A DNA stretch of 64,000 bases from CAWJTV01 sp963845695 (GTDB lineage Bacteria > Planctomycetota > Planctomycetia > Isosphaerales > Isosphaeraceae): the NCBI GenBank assembly GCA_963845695.1, contig CAWJTQ010000003.1:267475-331474 (forward strand), in the 5' to 3' direction. Below are positions 1 to 8,562 of the stretch, in pieces. Both the position numbers and the translations under genes were made by a program. Numbering within the stretch: position 1 is the first letter of the stretch; each line of letters begins with the position of its first letter. The notes beneath the pieces were generated by a model, which did no database searches, was not told where the DNA came from, and saw nothing but the letters and a program-made list of their open reading frames with translations.

Positions 1-1865
1 CGCCGGCGACGGGCTTGCCGGCCCGGTCTACGACCCTGACACGGAGTGTGCTCGCCTTTCCCAGTCGGATGACAGGCGCCTCCACCTCTCCTCGGTTCGG
101 GACCCTAACCTCCCGAAACTCGGGGGCGAACCCCTCGGCCTGCGCCGTGACGATCGTCGGACCCTTCTCACAGTTCCGCAGGGTGTACTCCCCGAGTTCA
201 TCGGTCGCCAGGATCTTCCCCTGGTTCCGAAGGTAAGGATCTCCGGTGTCGACCTGGGCCCCCTTCACGGGCTTCCCTGATCCGTCGACCACGCGGCCCT
301 TCACCGTGGCACCTTGAGTGAGCACCCTCAACTTTTCCCGCAAGAGCGCCGACCATCTGGGCTGGCGAAGGTAGTCGGGATGACTGACCTCCACGCCGAC
401 AGGAGAGAGGTTCGCCGGAGCGTCATCGATGCGCCAGCGCCCCTGCTCATCGGTCTTGGTGGTTCCTAGTGCATAACCAGAGCGAGGTTGTTCCATTTCC
501 ACGCTCGTCCACGCGGTCACATCGGCTCCCGCAATCGGCTTCCCGGCCTCATCCTGCACCACGCCACGGATCGGCACGCCCAATTCGAGCCGCACTAACT
601 GAGACTCCGGCAGCGAGATGGCATGTCTGACGTCGCTCCAATAGAATTCCATGGCCACGTACCTGGGCTTCTTCACGTTCAGCCTCAGGGAGTGAATGGT
701 GATCCCCGCGGGCCATTCGATCGCCGTCGTGCCGTCCTTGCCGGTCGTGACCGTTTCCTTACGAGGCTCGCCCTCACCTCGAATCTCGCAACTCACCGAG
801 ACTCCTTCGAGTGGCTCTCCGGTCTTTGCACTGAGCACGCGGAGGGAAAGACGATGACGCGAAGCGGGCTTCGTCGCGTCCGTTGTCGGGAGCGGCGTTC
901 GCAACGCCTGGCCCCGCTTCGGTTGCCTTTCGCGCCGGGGGCTGATCGGCGCCTGCGATCGGTTTGGCGACCGACTTTTGCGAAGGCTCTTGACTGAGCC
1001 TGACCAGGGCTGCCGAAGCCCCCCACGCGATCAGGCCGGCGGCCAGGAGCGTGGCTGCTGTCACGGTGAGCTTTTGGAGCAACATGAGCTTGAATACCTC
1101 CTGACTCAATTGGTGAGCCGCCGCCGAAACGACCCCGACGGTCATCGTGGGATTCACGGTGGCGAGCGCGGCGCGAACGGTCGCTTCGCTCCAACCTGCT
1201 GGTACGGCGGCCCGCGCCTCGCGCAGTAACACCGTGCCCAGAATCGCGCCGTCGGGTTCCAGCCCGCGTCGGGCGAGTCGGCGCCTGAGTCGAGCACGCC
1301 CCTCGGCCAGCCGGTGGTGGATCGTCCGTTCGCTCCAGTGCAATTGCGCGGCGGCCTGCGCCTGGGTCATGCCTTCCAGGTCGCAGTGGACGACCGCGAG
1401 GCGCAACTTCTCGGGCAGGCGGGCGATCTCCTCGTGCAACGCCGGTAGCCAATCGTCCGGGGCGGCCGGCCCGTTCGTTGAAGTCGCGACAGCCATCTGT
1501 CCCACCCGCCTTTCGAGCGTGCGCCGCCGGGCCGCGGCGGTATTGGCCTGGATCGCGACGCGATGCGCGACCTTGTGCAGCCAGCCCGCCAGGGCGTCGC
1601 GTCCCCGGATTGTGCCCCCCTTCTTGACCAGGACCAGGAAGGTCGCCTGGAAGGCATCCTCAGCATCGTGGGGTTCGCGCAAGATCCCCCGGCAGACGCT
1701 CAGGACCATCGGTCCGTGCCGCCCCACCAGCGCTTCGAAGGCCCCGGTATCCCCCTGGGTGAGGAAACGCTCAAGCAACTGCGCGTCGGAGAGCCCCGCG
1801 ACCACCCCCTTGGCGAACAAGCGGTTGAGCTGTCGCAGGGCCGCGCCCAGTGTATCGATGGCCAT
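1..1865 (-). CDS. ECF sigma factor fused to TM segment and carboxypeptidase-regulatory repeats (partial, frameshifted)
   Basis: Residues 1-200 form an ECF sigma-70 factor. Region 2 contains 'DAEDAFQATFLVLVKK' and region 4 contains 'GMTQAQAAAQLHWSERTIH'. A single hydrophobic segment follows ('LLAAGLIAWGASAALV', about residue 270), then a Pro/Ala-rich linker. The frame breaks near position 870. Past the break, another minus-strand frame stays open to the left edge and encodes carboxypeptidase-regulatory-like folds with repeated 'G.V.D..GKPV.GA.V' and 'TDE.G.Y.L' signatures, for example 'GRVVDGSGKPVKGAQVDTGD' near 300-240. I infer a membrane-tethered sigma factor with an extracytoplasmic sensing part, a design common in planctomycetes. 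The C-terminus lies outside the window. The break is probably a sequencing indel, because both sides read as good protein. Confidence 0.8.
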
Positions 1866-2153
1866 ATCTCGGAGTCCCCTCGTGCCCGTGCTCTATAATC
1901 AATGAGAGCCCGACCCGGACCGTCCCGCAAATTTTCTGATCGGAATTCCGAGTACAGGGTAGAGGATCGGAAAGCAAATCGACACCTGTCCGAGGTGGTG
2001 CCGAATGAAGGGGTTAGATCGGTCCGAAGGCGCCCAGAGGTCGGCACGAGTCCGAGTTGAGCGGCGGCGTCACTCGCCTCCCACGAGGTCACCCTCTGTG
2101 TAACAACGCGATCAGCGCTTGCGCCGAGGCACGATATCCGATAAGCTCGACTC

Positions 2154-2633
2154 ATGAGCAAGAAGAACCCGCCAGGCATGATCGGCCGGCCTCCGTCTGC
2201 GCGGGGAGGGCGGCCGGCCGATCCTGGTCTGCATGCGCAGCAGATAGCTCAGGAATGGGCGGACGTGGCCGAAAGTTACGTGCGGCGGCGCAACCGGGAA
2301 CTCGGCATCCCAGAAGGGATGAACGGCCAGCCCGATTTCGCGGGGGACGGAACATGGCAGGTCTTCGACGCGAATGCGCGGACCGGGGGCCAGAACACCA
2401 CCGGCGTCGTCATCAATTCGGGCGTCCTGAACCCTGAACTGCTCAAGGGGGAGAAGGGCGGACGCATCTGGCCCAAGATGCGGCTGAAGGATCGCATCGA
2501 CGCAATCATCGCTCACGAATACGAAGAGCTACTCGCTGGGGGAGTGCACGTCAATGCGTTGAAGGCGGCGGCCATGACGAAACTGCCGATCAGCGATGAG
2601 GCAAGACGGTTGAATCGGGCGCGGGCGAGGTAG
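2154..2633 (+). CDS. Hypothetical protein with HEYEE motif (toxin-domain-like)
   Basis: A 159-residue protein of unknown function. The N-terminal 25 residues are basic and Pro/Gly-rich. The middle ('GIPEGMNGQPDFAGDGTW') and the end ('RIDAIIAHEYEELLAGG', then 'LPISDEARRL') look conserved. The His-Glu pair in 'IIAHEYEE' is reminiscent of zincin-like or polymorphic-toxin C-terminal domains, but this is a weak inference and I cannot name the family. No signal peptide or membrane segment is visible. No clear Shine-Dalgarno sequence precedes the ATG. It stands alone between the sigma factor and another small gene. Confidence 0.6.
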   Translation: MSKKNPPGMIGRPPSARGGRPADPGLHAQQIAQEWADVAESYVRRRNRELGIPEGMNGQPDFAGDGTWQVFDANARTGGQNTTGVVINSGVLNPELLKGEKGGRIWPKMRLKDRIDAIIAHEYEELLAGGVHVNALKAAAMTKLPISDEARRLNRARAR

Positions 2634-2791
2634 ACTGCGGTTGGAAGGCGCGTTCCCCGGGTTGCGCTCGTTCTATCGTGGTTAAGAACGGGCTCCGGTG
2701 TGGAGTTAACCACCTTCTGCCCGTGCGCATTCGCTGTCCCCGTTTCTTCCAAAGTGCGAGCCTTCTACTTCCGCAGCCGCCGCACATCCTA

Positions 2792-3028
2792 TCACGCACT
2801 TTCCCTCGCGCAAGCCAATAGTTCGGCCTTCCGGTCGAAGCCCAGCCTGCTCACGGAATAGATGCTGCCAGGGCCGTAGCGGAAACTGTTGCCGCGAATC
2901 ATCAGCCCGGCACGCTCCAGCTCGCGGTAAGCTTCGCAGTTGGCATCGTTCACCAAAACGTCGCCTCGCCGTTCGATGTGGAGGCGGAACAGGGCGACGG
3001 CTGCTTCGGACAGAGTCTTGGTCTGCAT
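2792..3028 (-). CDS. Small hypothetical protein
   Basis: A 78-residue soluble protein beginning 'MQTKTLSEAAVALFRLHIE'. A strong Shine-Dalgarno sequence (AGGAGG) sits about 8 bases before the ATG on the minus strand, which supports it as a real gene. The middle ('CEAYRELERAGLMIRG') followed by 'SVSRLGFDRKAELL' resembles a winged-helix-like small protein in which a helix is followed by a beta-hairpin. I do not recognise the family, and no function is proposed. It has no operon partner. Confidence 0.6.
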   Translation of the reverse strand: MQTKTLSEAAVALFRLHIERRGDVLVNDANCEAYRELERAGLMIRGNSFRYGPGSIYSVSRLGFDRKAELLACARESA

Positions 3029-3800
3029 GGCGGTTCCCTCCTACTCGGCATTCTAACGGAAGCCGATCGCGCGGAGAATGCCGCTCGCAAAGTGGTATTT
3101 CTCGCCCAGGAATGGCTGCATGCAATGTCTCGTCTTCGTGCTCGAGATTGCCATGCCTTCCCAGACCGCGGGACGGATCATTCCGCCCGTCGTTGGAATA
3201 ACCGGTCGCGGCAGGGGACGTCCTTGCTGGCGTCCCCTACCGCAACATGACCAGGGATATCAAGAAGGTTTCCGGGGAGATATGCAGTGGCCTGATGTTC
3301 AAGAGTGCCACCATGCGATTGGATTGACCTAGATTAACGGTCTGTATAACAAAGAGCGGAGAGGATTTGGCAGCTCCCTCCGCGTCTATCGGCATTCCTC
3401 GATCGGGCCGCGATCCGTTCCAGGAGCGGCACATGCTCCAGCACGAAGCCCGTGCGGTCATTTCGAGCCGCCGAGCCGCGTGCCCTGAGGCGGACGATGC
3501 ACGGTTCGGGATTGAGGAATCGCAGGCCATCGATCGGGGCAGGCCGCCCTCGCAGAGCCAGGCCCCCCAGGCCGGGCGCTCGGGCTCGTGCGGTACGGGC
3601 GCGCAATCGCTGAAGCCGGCGGGGCATCGACCGGATTCGGAGGAAGTGGGGGGACAGGCACGCGCGGTCCCGGGATGTCGCGTGCCGCGCGGCCTTCAGC
3701 TAGGCCTTGAAACGGGACAGCCCGGCCGCTAAGCTTTGCGATGCAAAGTTGCCCCAGAGGGGGCAGCCGAGGGGACGCGAACCGACGAGGATCCGAGGCA
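3029..3800. other. Intergenic stretch without convincing gene
   Basis: About 770 bases with only overlapping short open frames of low protein character on both strands. I see no transposase, RNA or clear terminator. The last ~60 bases form the leader of the DUF2334 operon. Confidence 0.5.
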
Positions 3801-4523
3801 ATGCCGGCACTGGGCGTGAGCGATATCTATCGACGCTTCGCCGTGGTCGTCCACGACGTCGCGCCGGCCTTCCTGCCGCAGCTCGCGAGGATCGCCGAGG
3901 CCCTCGCGCCGCGGATCGGGCGGCAGATGGCGGGTGCGGTGGTACCTTGCTGGCATGGGCGGCCGATCGAGGGGCCGGGGGGCGGCTTCGGACGGTTCGT
4001 GACGGGTGCGTTCGGGGAGGTCTTGCAGCACGGATACACCCACCGGCAGGACCGGCCGGGCGTGCTCTCGCTGTTCACAGGTCGTTCGGACGAGCTGGTC
4101 GGGCTGCCTCGCGAGGAGGTCCGGCGCCGGCTCGGGCTGGGCCGGGAGCTGATGCAGCGGGTCCTCGGGGTCGCGCCCGCGGGATTCGTGCCTCCAGCCT
4201 GGCAGGTCGGGCGGGCGACGGCGGAGGAGCTGGGGGGGTGCGGGTTCCGCTACCTCGCGACGTTCGGCGCCATCCGGGCAGCGAGCGGGCCGACGATCCC
4301 GCTGACGACATGGTCGTGGGACTGGGGCGTCCTGGGACCGCTCGGGCGGGTCGGACAACGCTTCGGCGACGTCTCTTGGCGGCTCCGGCCGGCGACCCTG
4401 CCCTGCGTCGTGGTGCACCCGGCCGACGTGGACCGGGGCTATCTGCCGCGCGTGCTCGAGTTGGTCGACCGGCTGCTGGGGCGGGGCCGGACGCCCGGCC
4501 TGCTCTCGGAGTTCCTGCCATGA
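3801..4523 (+). CDS. DUF2334-type polysaccharide deacetylase
   Basis: A 240-residue protein of the polysaccharide deacetylase / DUF2334 type. The first strand ends in the family signature 'VVHDVAP', with the Asp expected to bind metal. A second motif, 'QHGYTH', provides the two His ligands, and 'FVPPAWQVG' matches the third conserved loop. It is likely a cytoplasmic or membrane-associated hydrolase acting on an acylated sugar; the substrate is unknown. The ATG at 3801 fits the domain start better than the upstream in-frame start at 3741. Its stop overlaps the start of the next gene (ATGA), so it is the first gene of a four-gene operon. Confidence 0.8.
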   Translation: MPALGVSDIYRRFAVVVHDVAPAFLPQLARIAEALAPRIGRQMAGAVVPCWHGRPIEGPGGGFGRFVTGAFGEVLQHGYTHRQDRPGVLSLFTGRSDELVGLPREEVRRRLGLGRELMQRVLGVAPAGFVPPAWQVGRATAEELGGCGFRYLATFGAIRAASGPTIPLTTWSWDWGVLGPLGRVGQRFGDVSWRLRPATLPCVVVHPADVDRGYLPRVLELVDRLLGRGRTPGLLSEFLP

Positions 4524-5191
4524 TCGGGCCGCTGCGGGCGGCCTTCCACCGCCGACTACGCCGGCGGGCCAGGCACCTGGCCGGGCGGATCGCCCCAAAC
4601 CTGCCGACGGGGGCGACGGTGCTGGACATCGGCTCGGGGACCGGCCACAACGCGGAGGCCCTGCGGGCCCGGGGGGCGCGCACCTGCGTCGAGGCGGACG
4701 TGGTGGATTTTCATGTCGTCGGGGTCGGGCCCGTCCTTTTCGACGGTACCCGGCTGCCGTTTGCCGATCGCGTCTTCGACGCGTGCCTGCTCGCCTTCGT
4801 GCTGAGTTATGCCGACGACCCGGCGGCCCTGCTCCGCGAGGCAGGGCGGGTCGCCTCCCGGCGTGTCCTGGTCTTGCAATCGAGCCCTCGGGGCCGGGCT
4901 GGGCGGATCGCGCTGCGGCTGCGGAGCTGGGTCCAGGGGCGGGTCGCATTCCGGCTCTGCGCGACCCTCCGCCTGATCCCTCCCTCGCCAACGCCGCTCC
5001 GTCCACGACGCATACTGTCACGCGAGCGGGTCGGCGAACTTGCCGTCGAGGGGGGGTTGAAGCTGGCGCGGGTCGTCCCCGAGTCCGGCTTGCTGGGCCT
5101 GGTCAGCCGCGACCTGTTCGTCCTGGAAGGCCCGTCCCAGGGGCCCGGCCTCGCGGCCACCACACCCCGACCGGGGACGCAATGCCCGTGA
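4520..5191 (+). CDS. Class I SAM-dependent methyltransferase
   Basis: A 223-residue methyltransferase of the type 11 kind. SAM-binding motif I is 'VLDIGSGTGHNAEAL', motif II lies around 'CVEADVVD', and the 'DACLLAFVLSYADDP' stretch corresponds to motif IV. The start overlaps the deacetylase stop by four bases (ATGA). The C-terminal ~60 residues hold a loop that may select the substrate, probably a lipid or sugar intermediate given the neighbours. The exact reaction cannot be told from sequence. Confidence 0.8.
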   Translation: MIGPLRAAFHRRLRRRARHLAGRIAPNLPTGATVLDIGSGTGHNAEALRARGARTCVEADVVDFHVVGVGPVLFDGTRLPFADRVFDACLLAFVLSYADDPAALLREAGRVASRRVLVLQSSPRGRAGRIALRLRSWVQGRVAFRLCATLRLIPPSPTPLRPRRILSRERVGELAVEGGLKLARVVPESGLLGLVSRDLFVLEGPSQGPGLAATTPRPGTQCP

Positions 5192-5991
5192 AACGGCCCC
5201 CGCCCCGGATCTCGGTGGTCATCCCCGCGAGGAACGAGGCGGCGCTGATCGCGTCGACCGTGAGGTCGGTTCTCCGGGCGTGCGACCGCTACTCCGAGAC
5301 GCGCCGCGACGGGGGGGCGGTGGAGGTCATCGTGGTCGACAACGCGAGCGACGACGGCACGGCCGACGCCCTGGCTCGGCATACCGCCGAAAGCGGCGTG
5401 CTGATGGCGACCTGCACTCCCCGCGGCGCGGCGAGGGCGCGGAACCTCGGGGCGCGGCTGGCGAGCGGCCGGGCGCTGGTCTTCCTCGACGCCGACACCC
5501 ACCTGCCGCCCGGGGCGCTCGTTCGGATCGCGGAGCTGGTCGACGAACAAGGATACGAGGCGGGGATCACGCGTCTCGGCGCGCTGGACGGCGGCCGGCG
5601 GGCCCGCTGCTGGTGGGCCTTCTGGAACGCCGTGCGGCGGCTCCCCCTGCCGCGGGCCAAGGCGATGCCGGCCTGCATGTTCTGCACCCGAGAGGCCTTC
5701 GACGAGTTCGGGCCGTTCGACGAGCGCGTCGACATCGGCGAGGAGTGGCCGATCCTGGCCGGGCTCTACCGCGCCCGGCCCCGCCGATTCGTGTACGATC
5801 AAGCCATCACGGCGCTCAGCTCGGGGCGCCGGATGGAGCTCCAGCACTTCGGATACACACGGACCTTCGCCCGGTACGTCTGGGCGGTCCTGAGCTTCCG
5901 GGGCCGCGTCAATTATCCCGACCATGTCCGGCACGCGCCGCGGGACTCGACCTCCGGCGATCGAATGAGTGAGGGCGACAGACCGTGCTGA
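5182..5991 (+). CDS. Family 2 glycosyltransferase
   Basis: A 269-residue GT-A fold glycosyltransferase. The N-terminal nucleotide-sugar site reads 'ISVVIPARNEAALI', followed by 'EVIVVDNASDDGTADAL'. The DXD-like metal site is 'VFLDADTH'. An acceptor-side 'GEEWPILAG' matches the usual E(D/E) catalytic region. No trailing membrane helices are seen, so it is probably cytosolic or peripheral. It overlaps the methyltransferase end by ten bases and is followed by an overlapping GTG start, which indicates translational coupling. Confidence 0.85.
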   Translation: MPVKRPPPRISVVIPARNEAALIASTVRSVLRACDRYSETRRDGGAVEVIVVDNASDDGTADALARHTAESGVLMATCTPRGAARARNLGARLASGRALVFLDADTHLPPGALVRIAELVDEQGYEAGITRLGALDGGRRARCWWAFWNAVRRLPLPRAKAMPACMFCTREAFDEFGPFDERVDIGEEWPILAGLYRARPRRFVYDQAITALSSGRRMELQHFGYTRTFARYVWAVLSFRGRVNYPDHVRHAPRDSTSGDRMSEGDRPC

Positions 5992-6839
5992 GGACGAACG
6001 CCGACGGCGAAAAGCCCTGGCCGGGCTTCGGGCGGTGGCCGGCGTGGCTCGGACCCTTGCTGGGCAAGCTCCGGCTGCACGCGATCGAGCCCCGCCAGGC
6101 CCCGGGCCGGCCGCCGACGATCGCGAAGCGGCGACGTTGGTTCGGTCCGCTGCTGATCGGGCCCGGCAACCTGTACCTGCGCCTGCTGGGGTCGGGGGTG
6201 CGGATCCTGCCCGGGGCGGAGTGGCGGGCCCGGGAGCGTGTGATGCATCGCGCGCTCCATGGGATCGAGCTGGAGACCGGCCCCCGGGGCTGGCTGATCC
6301 TTCCCCGATGGCCGGGGGTGGTGCTCGCCGATCACGCGCGGATCCCGTTCGACGCGGCACCGGACCGGTTGCGGGGCCTGGGCGCCGCGAGCCGGGCGTT
6401 GCGAGACCTGCATCGGGTCGAGCTGCGTCGTGCCGACGGGGGGTGCGAACGCCTGAGCCATGGCGACGCGACACTCCGCAACGTCCTGTTCGATCCCGGG
6501 ACCGGCGAGGCTCGCTGGTTCGACTTCGACACGGCCCACGACCCGGGCCTGGCCCCGGCCTGGCGCCACGGCGACGACCTGCGGGCCCTGGTCTACTCGG
6601 CCGTCGAGTCGTTCGCCGACGTGCCTGTCGCGGTGCTACTCCGCACCGTCCAGGATGCCTATGCCGACCCGGGCCCCTGGGAGCAGCTCCGCGATCGGCT
6701 GGCCCGGGGGGCGCTGCACCGATCGCCGATGCACCTCGCCCAGGCGTGTCCGCCCGATGGGCGGAGGCGCGAGCTGGAGTCGCTCCTGCTCCGAGGGGCT
6801 CGGCGGTGCGGATCACTCATGGAAAATGCTGATGGTTGA
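5985..6839 (+). CDS. Phosphotransferase / lipopolysaccharide-kinase-like protein
   Basis: A 284-residue protein of the protein-kinase-like (APH/RIO/LPS kinase) superfamily. The catalytic loop is 'SHGDATLRNVLFD' (HGDxxxxN) and the metal-binding Asp lies in 'RWFDFDTAHDP'. The N-terminal half is Arg/Pro-rich with no classic glycine-rich loop. The GTG start at 5985 overlaps the glycosyltransferase stop, so it is the last gene of the operon. By context it may phosphorylate a sugar or lipid head group made by the upstream enzymes; this is inference. Confidence 0.7.
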   Translation: MLRTNADGEKPWPGFGRWPAWLGPLLGKLRLHAIEPRQAPGRPPTIAKRRRWFGPLLIGPGNLYLRLLGSGVRILPGAEWRARERVMHRALHGIELETGPRGWLILPRWPGVVLADHARIPFDAAPDRLRGLGAASRALRDLHRVELRRADGGCERLSHGDATLRNVLFDPGTGEARWFDFDTAHDPGLAPAWRHGDDLRALVYSAVESFADVPVAVLLRTVQDAYADPGPWEQLRDRLARGALHRSPMHLAQACPPDGRRRELESLLLRGARRCGSLMENADG

Positions 6840-6850
6840 TCGATCGAGTG

Positions 6851-7082
6851 AACCGAGCCGTTCCACAGCAAGTTGCGCCACGAATTCCTGTAGCTGGAGT
6901 TCGAGAGCGTTTCACAAGCGCAAGCCTTGGCCGCGCTCTGGAAGGAGGAGTATAATGCGGAACGTCCGCACAGTTCATTGTCGTACCGGACACCGGCCGA
7001 GTTCGCAGCGACCTACGTGAGGTCCGTGCCGATCGAAGAAAACCCGCATAGTGCACCATCGACGGAACAAACGCGTGGGTGA
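6851..7082 (+). pseudogene. IS3-family transposase (OrfB) C-terminal remnant
   Basis: Translation gives the characteristic end of IS3-type integrase-core transposases: 'FHSKLRHEFL', an in-frame stop (TAG at about 6891), then 'ALWKEEYNAERPHSSLSY' and 'RTPAEFAATYV'. Only the last ~75 residues remain and they are interrupted, so the element is dead. Neither a matching left end nor inverted repeats are visible nearby. Confidence 0.85.
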
Positions 7083-7172
7083 TTCTCATTATGGCTGGAC
7101 CAAGAAATGGGGAGCAGCCCACCTCCGCCCGACATCCCTTCGATGCCCACGAATGATGACTGACGAATCTCC

Positions 7173-8246
7173 ATGAACGAGCTGTCAAATGCCCCCTGAT
7201 AGCCCTGACGATCGGCGACGTGGCCGGCATCGGTCCCGAGGTGATCGCGCGCGGCTGGCTCGATCCTCGCCTGCATGCCCTGGCCCGGCCGATCGTGATT
7301 GGTGATCCCGACGTGATAAGACTGCGCTCTCGAACTGGTCGCCCCGGATGACGGGATACGGATCCAGGTCGCCGCCGCGCCCGAGGAGGCGGACCCAACA
7401 ACGCGGACCGTCCCCTGTCTTACGCCGTCCGGCGACCGAATCGACGTCGCCGAGATCGAGCCCGGGACGGTCGATGCGCGCGCGGGCCGCGCCGCGTTTG
7501 AATACTTGACGACGGCCATCGACCTCGCGCGGGAAGGCCGCATCGACGCGATCACCACGCTCCCCTTGAACAAGCTGGCCCTCCATCAAGCCGGAATCCT
7601 TCATCCCGGGCACACCGAGATCCTCGCCGAGCGCTGCGGCGTCGCCGAACACGCGATGATGCTCTATCTCGAGACCGATTCGGCCGGACCTGAGACGATC
7701 CTTCAGCGGCAGAGCTCGGGCCTTGGTGTCGTCCACGTGACGCTGCACGTCGCTCTGCGGCGCGTGTTCGACCTGTTGAGCCAGGAATCGATCTTGTCGA
7801 AGATCCGCCTCGCCGACCAGGCCATGCGGCCGCTGACCGGTGGCCTGCCGCCGCGGATCGCCGTGACGTCGCTTAACCCCCACGCCGGCGAGGATGGCCT
7901 CTTCGGCGAGGAGGAGCAAACCCTCATCCGACCCGCTGTCGAGGCTGCGCAACGCGAGGGCCTGGACGCTTCCGGTCCGTACCCCAATGACACGCTCTTC
8001 TACCACGCCCTGGCCGGTGCGTACGACGCCGTCGTCGCCATGTATCACGACCAGGGGCACATCGCGCTGAAGACCGTCGGTTTCCAGCGGGCGGTCAATG
8101 TCACGTTGGGCCTACCGATTGTTCGAACGAGCGTGGCGCACGGCACCGCTTTCGATATCGCCTGGAAGGGTCTGGCCGATGCCTCGAGCTTGATCGCCGC
8201 GGTGCGAGTCGCCGCGTTATTGGTCATGGATCGTGAGAGCGTGTGA
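7173..8246 (+). CDS. pdxA: 4-hydroxythreonine-4-phosphate dehydrogenase PdxA (frameshifted)
   Basis: PdxA oxidises 4-phosphohydroxy-L-threonine in pyridoxal 5'-phosphate synthesis and acts as a cytosolic homodimer. The N-terminal signature 'LTIGDVAGIGPEVIARG' is clear. The metal-binding His residues lie in 'LPLNKLALHQAG', 'AMYHDQGHIALK' and 'RTSVAHGTAFDIAWKG'. The coding frame changes near 7318, before 'LELVAPDDG', around a CTCTC run. A second irregularity occurs at the very start, where the nearest ATG (7173) is out of frame with the conserved N-terminus. Length (~345 residues) matches the family. Some PdxA2 proteins act in sugar-acid catabolism, and this cannot be excluded. Confidence 0.85.
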
Positions 8247-8337
8247 CCAATGGGTTGCATACAGTTCGACATTTCTGTGAATATTTAGATATTTTATATA
8301 TCAAATAAACGCCAATTAACCGGAGACCGGGTTGTCT

Positions 8338-8353
8338 CACCTGTTTACAGGTG
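8338..8353. other. Short perfect hairpin
   Basis: CACCTG, a TTTA loop, then CAGGTG: a perfect 6 bp stem about 90 bases after the pdxA stop. There is no T-tract, so a terminator role is uncertain. Confidence 0.4.
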
Positions 8354-8469
8354 CACGGCACTCGAGCACCTCACGCCCTCTTTGCACACGCGACACGAGC
8401 GTCGTGGTCTGCGCGGCTCAATCGCGATGCGCGTGACTGAGACCGCCTTACGGTTGGATTGCGCATTCA

Positions 8470-8528
8470 AGCCCGAGCGCCAGCGAGTGAATTCCTCCCG
8501 GAGCATGCACTCGCTGGCGCTTCGGGCT
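8470..8528. repeat. REP-like long inverted repeat
   Basis: A 20-base arm (8470-8489, starting AGCCCGAGCGCCAGCG) is complementary to 8508-8528 with a single bulged base, around an 18-base loop. It sits between two convergent genes. Translation of such elements gives the 'SPKRQRV...HSLALG' pseudo-peptide that, from memory, recurs between planctomycete genes, so I infer a dispersed palindrome family. Confidence 0.65.
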
Positions 8529-8562
8529 CGTATCAGCCGTATGCCATCCAACTGCAAGCGCT

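Larger units (their letters stand above)
8247..8562. other. Intergenic region between convergent genes, with AT-rich tract and hairpins
   Basis: It holds a strikingly AT-rich tract (about 8270-8315), a small hairpin (8338-8353) and a REP-like hairpin (8470-8528). No coding capacity is seen. Confidence 0.6.

Noticed and set aside
3707..5191. A single 494-residue plus-strand open frame
   Set aside because: Only its last 223 residues are the methyltransferase; the earlier part is the out-of-frame shadow of the DUF2334 gene.
4807..6816. A 669-residue minus-strand open frame
   Set aside because: It is Arg/Pro/Gly-rich shadow of the GC-rich operon on the other strand; no domain.
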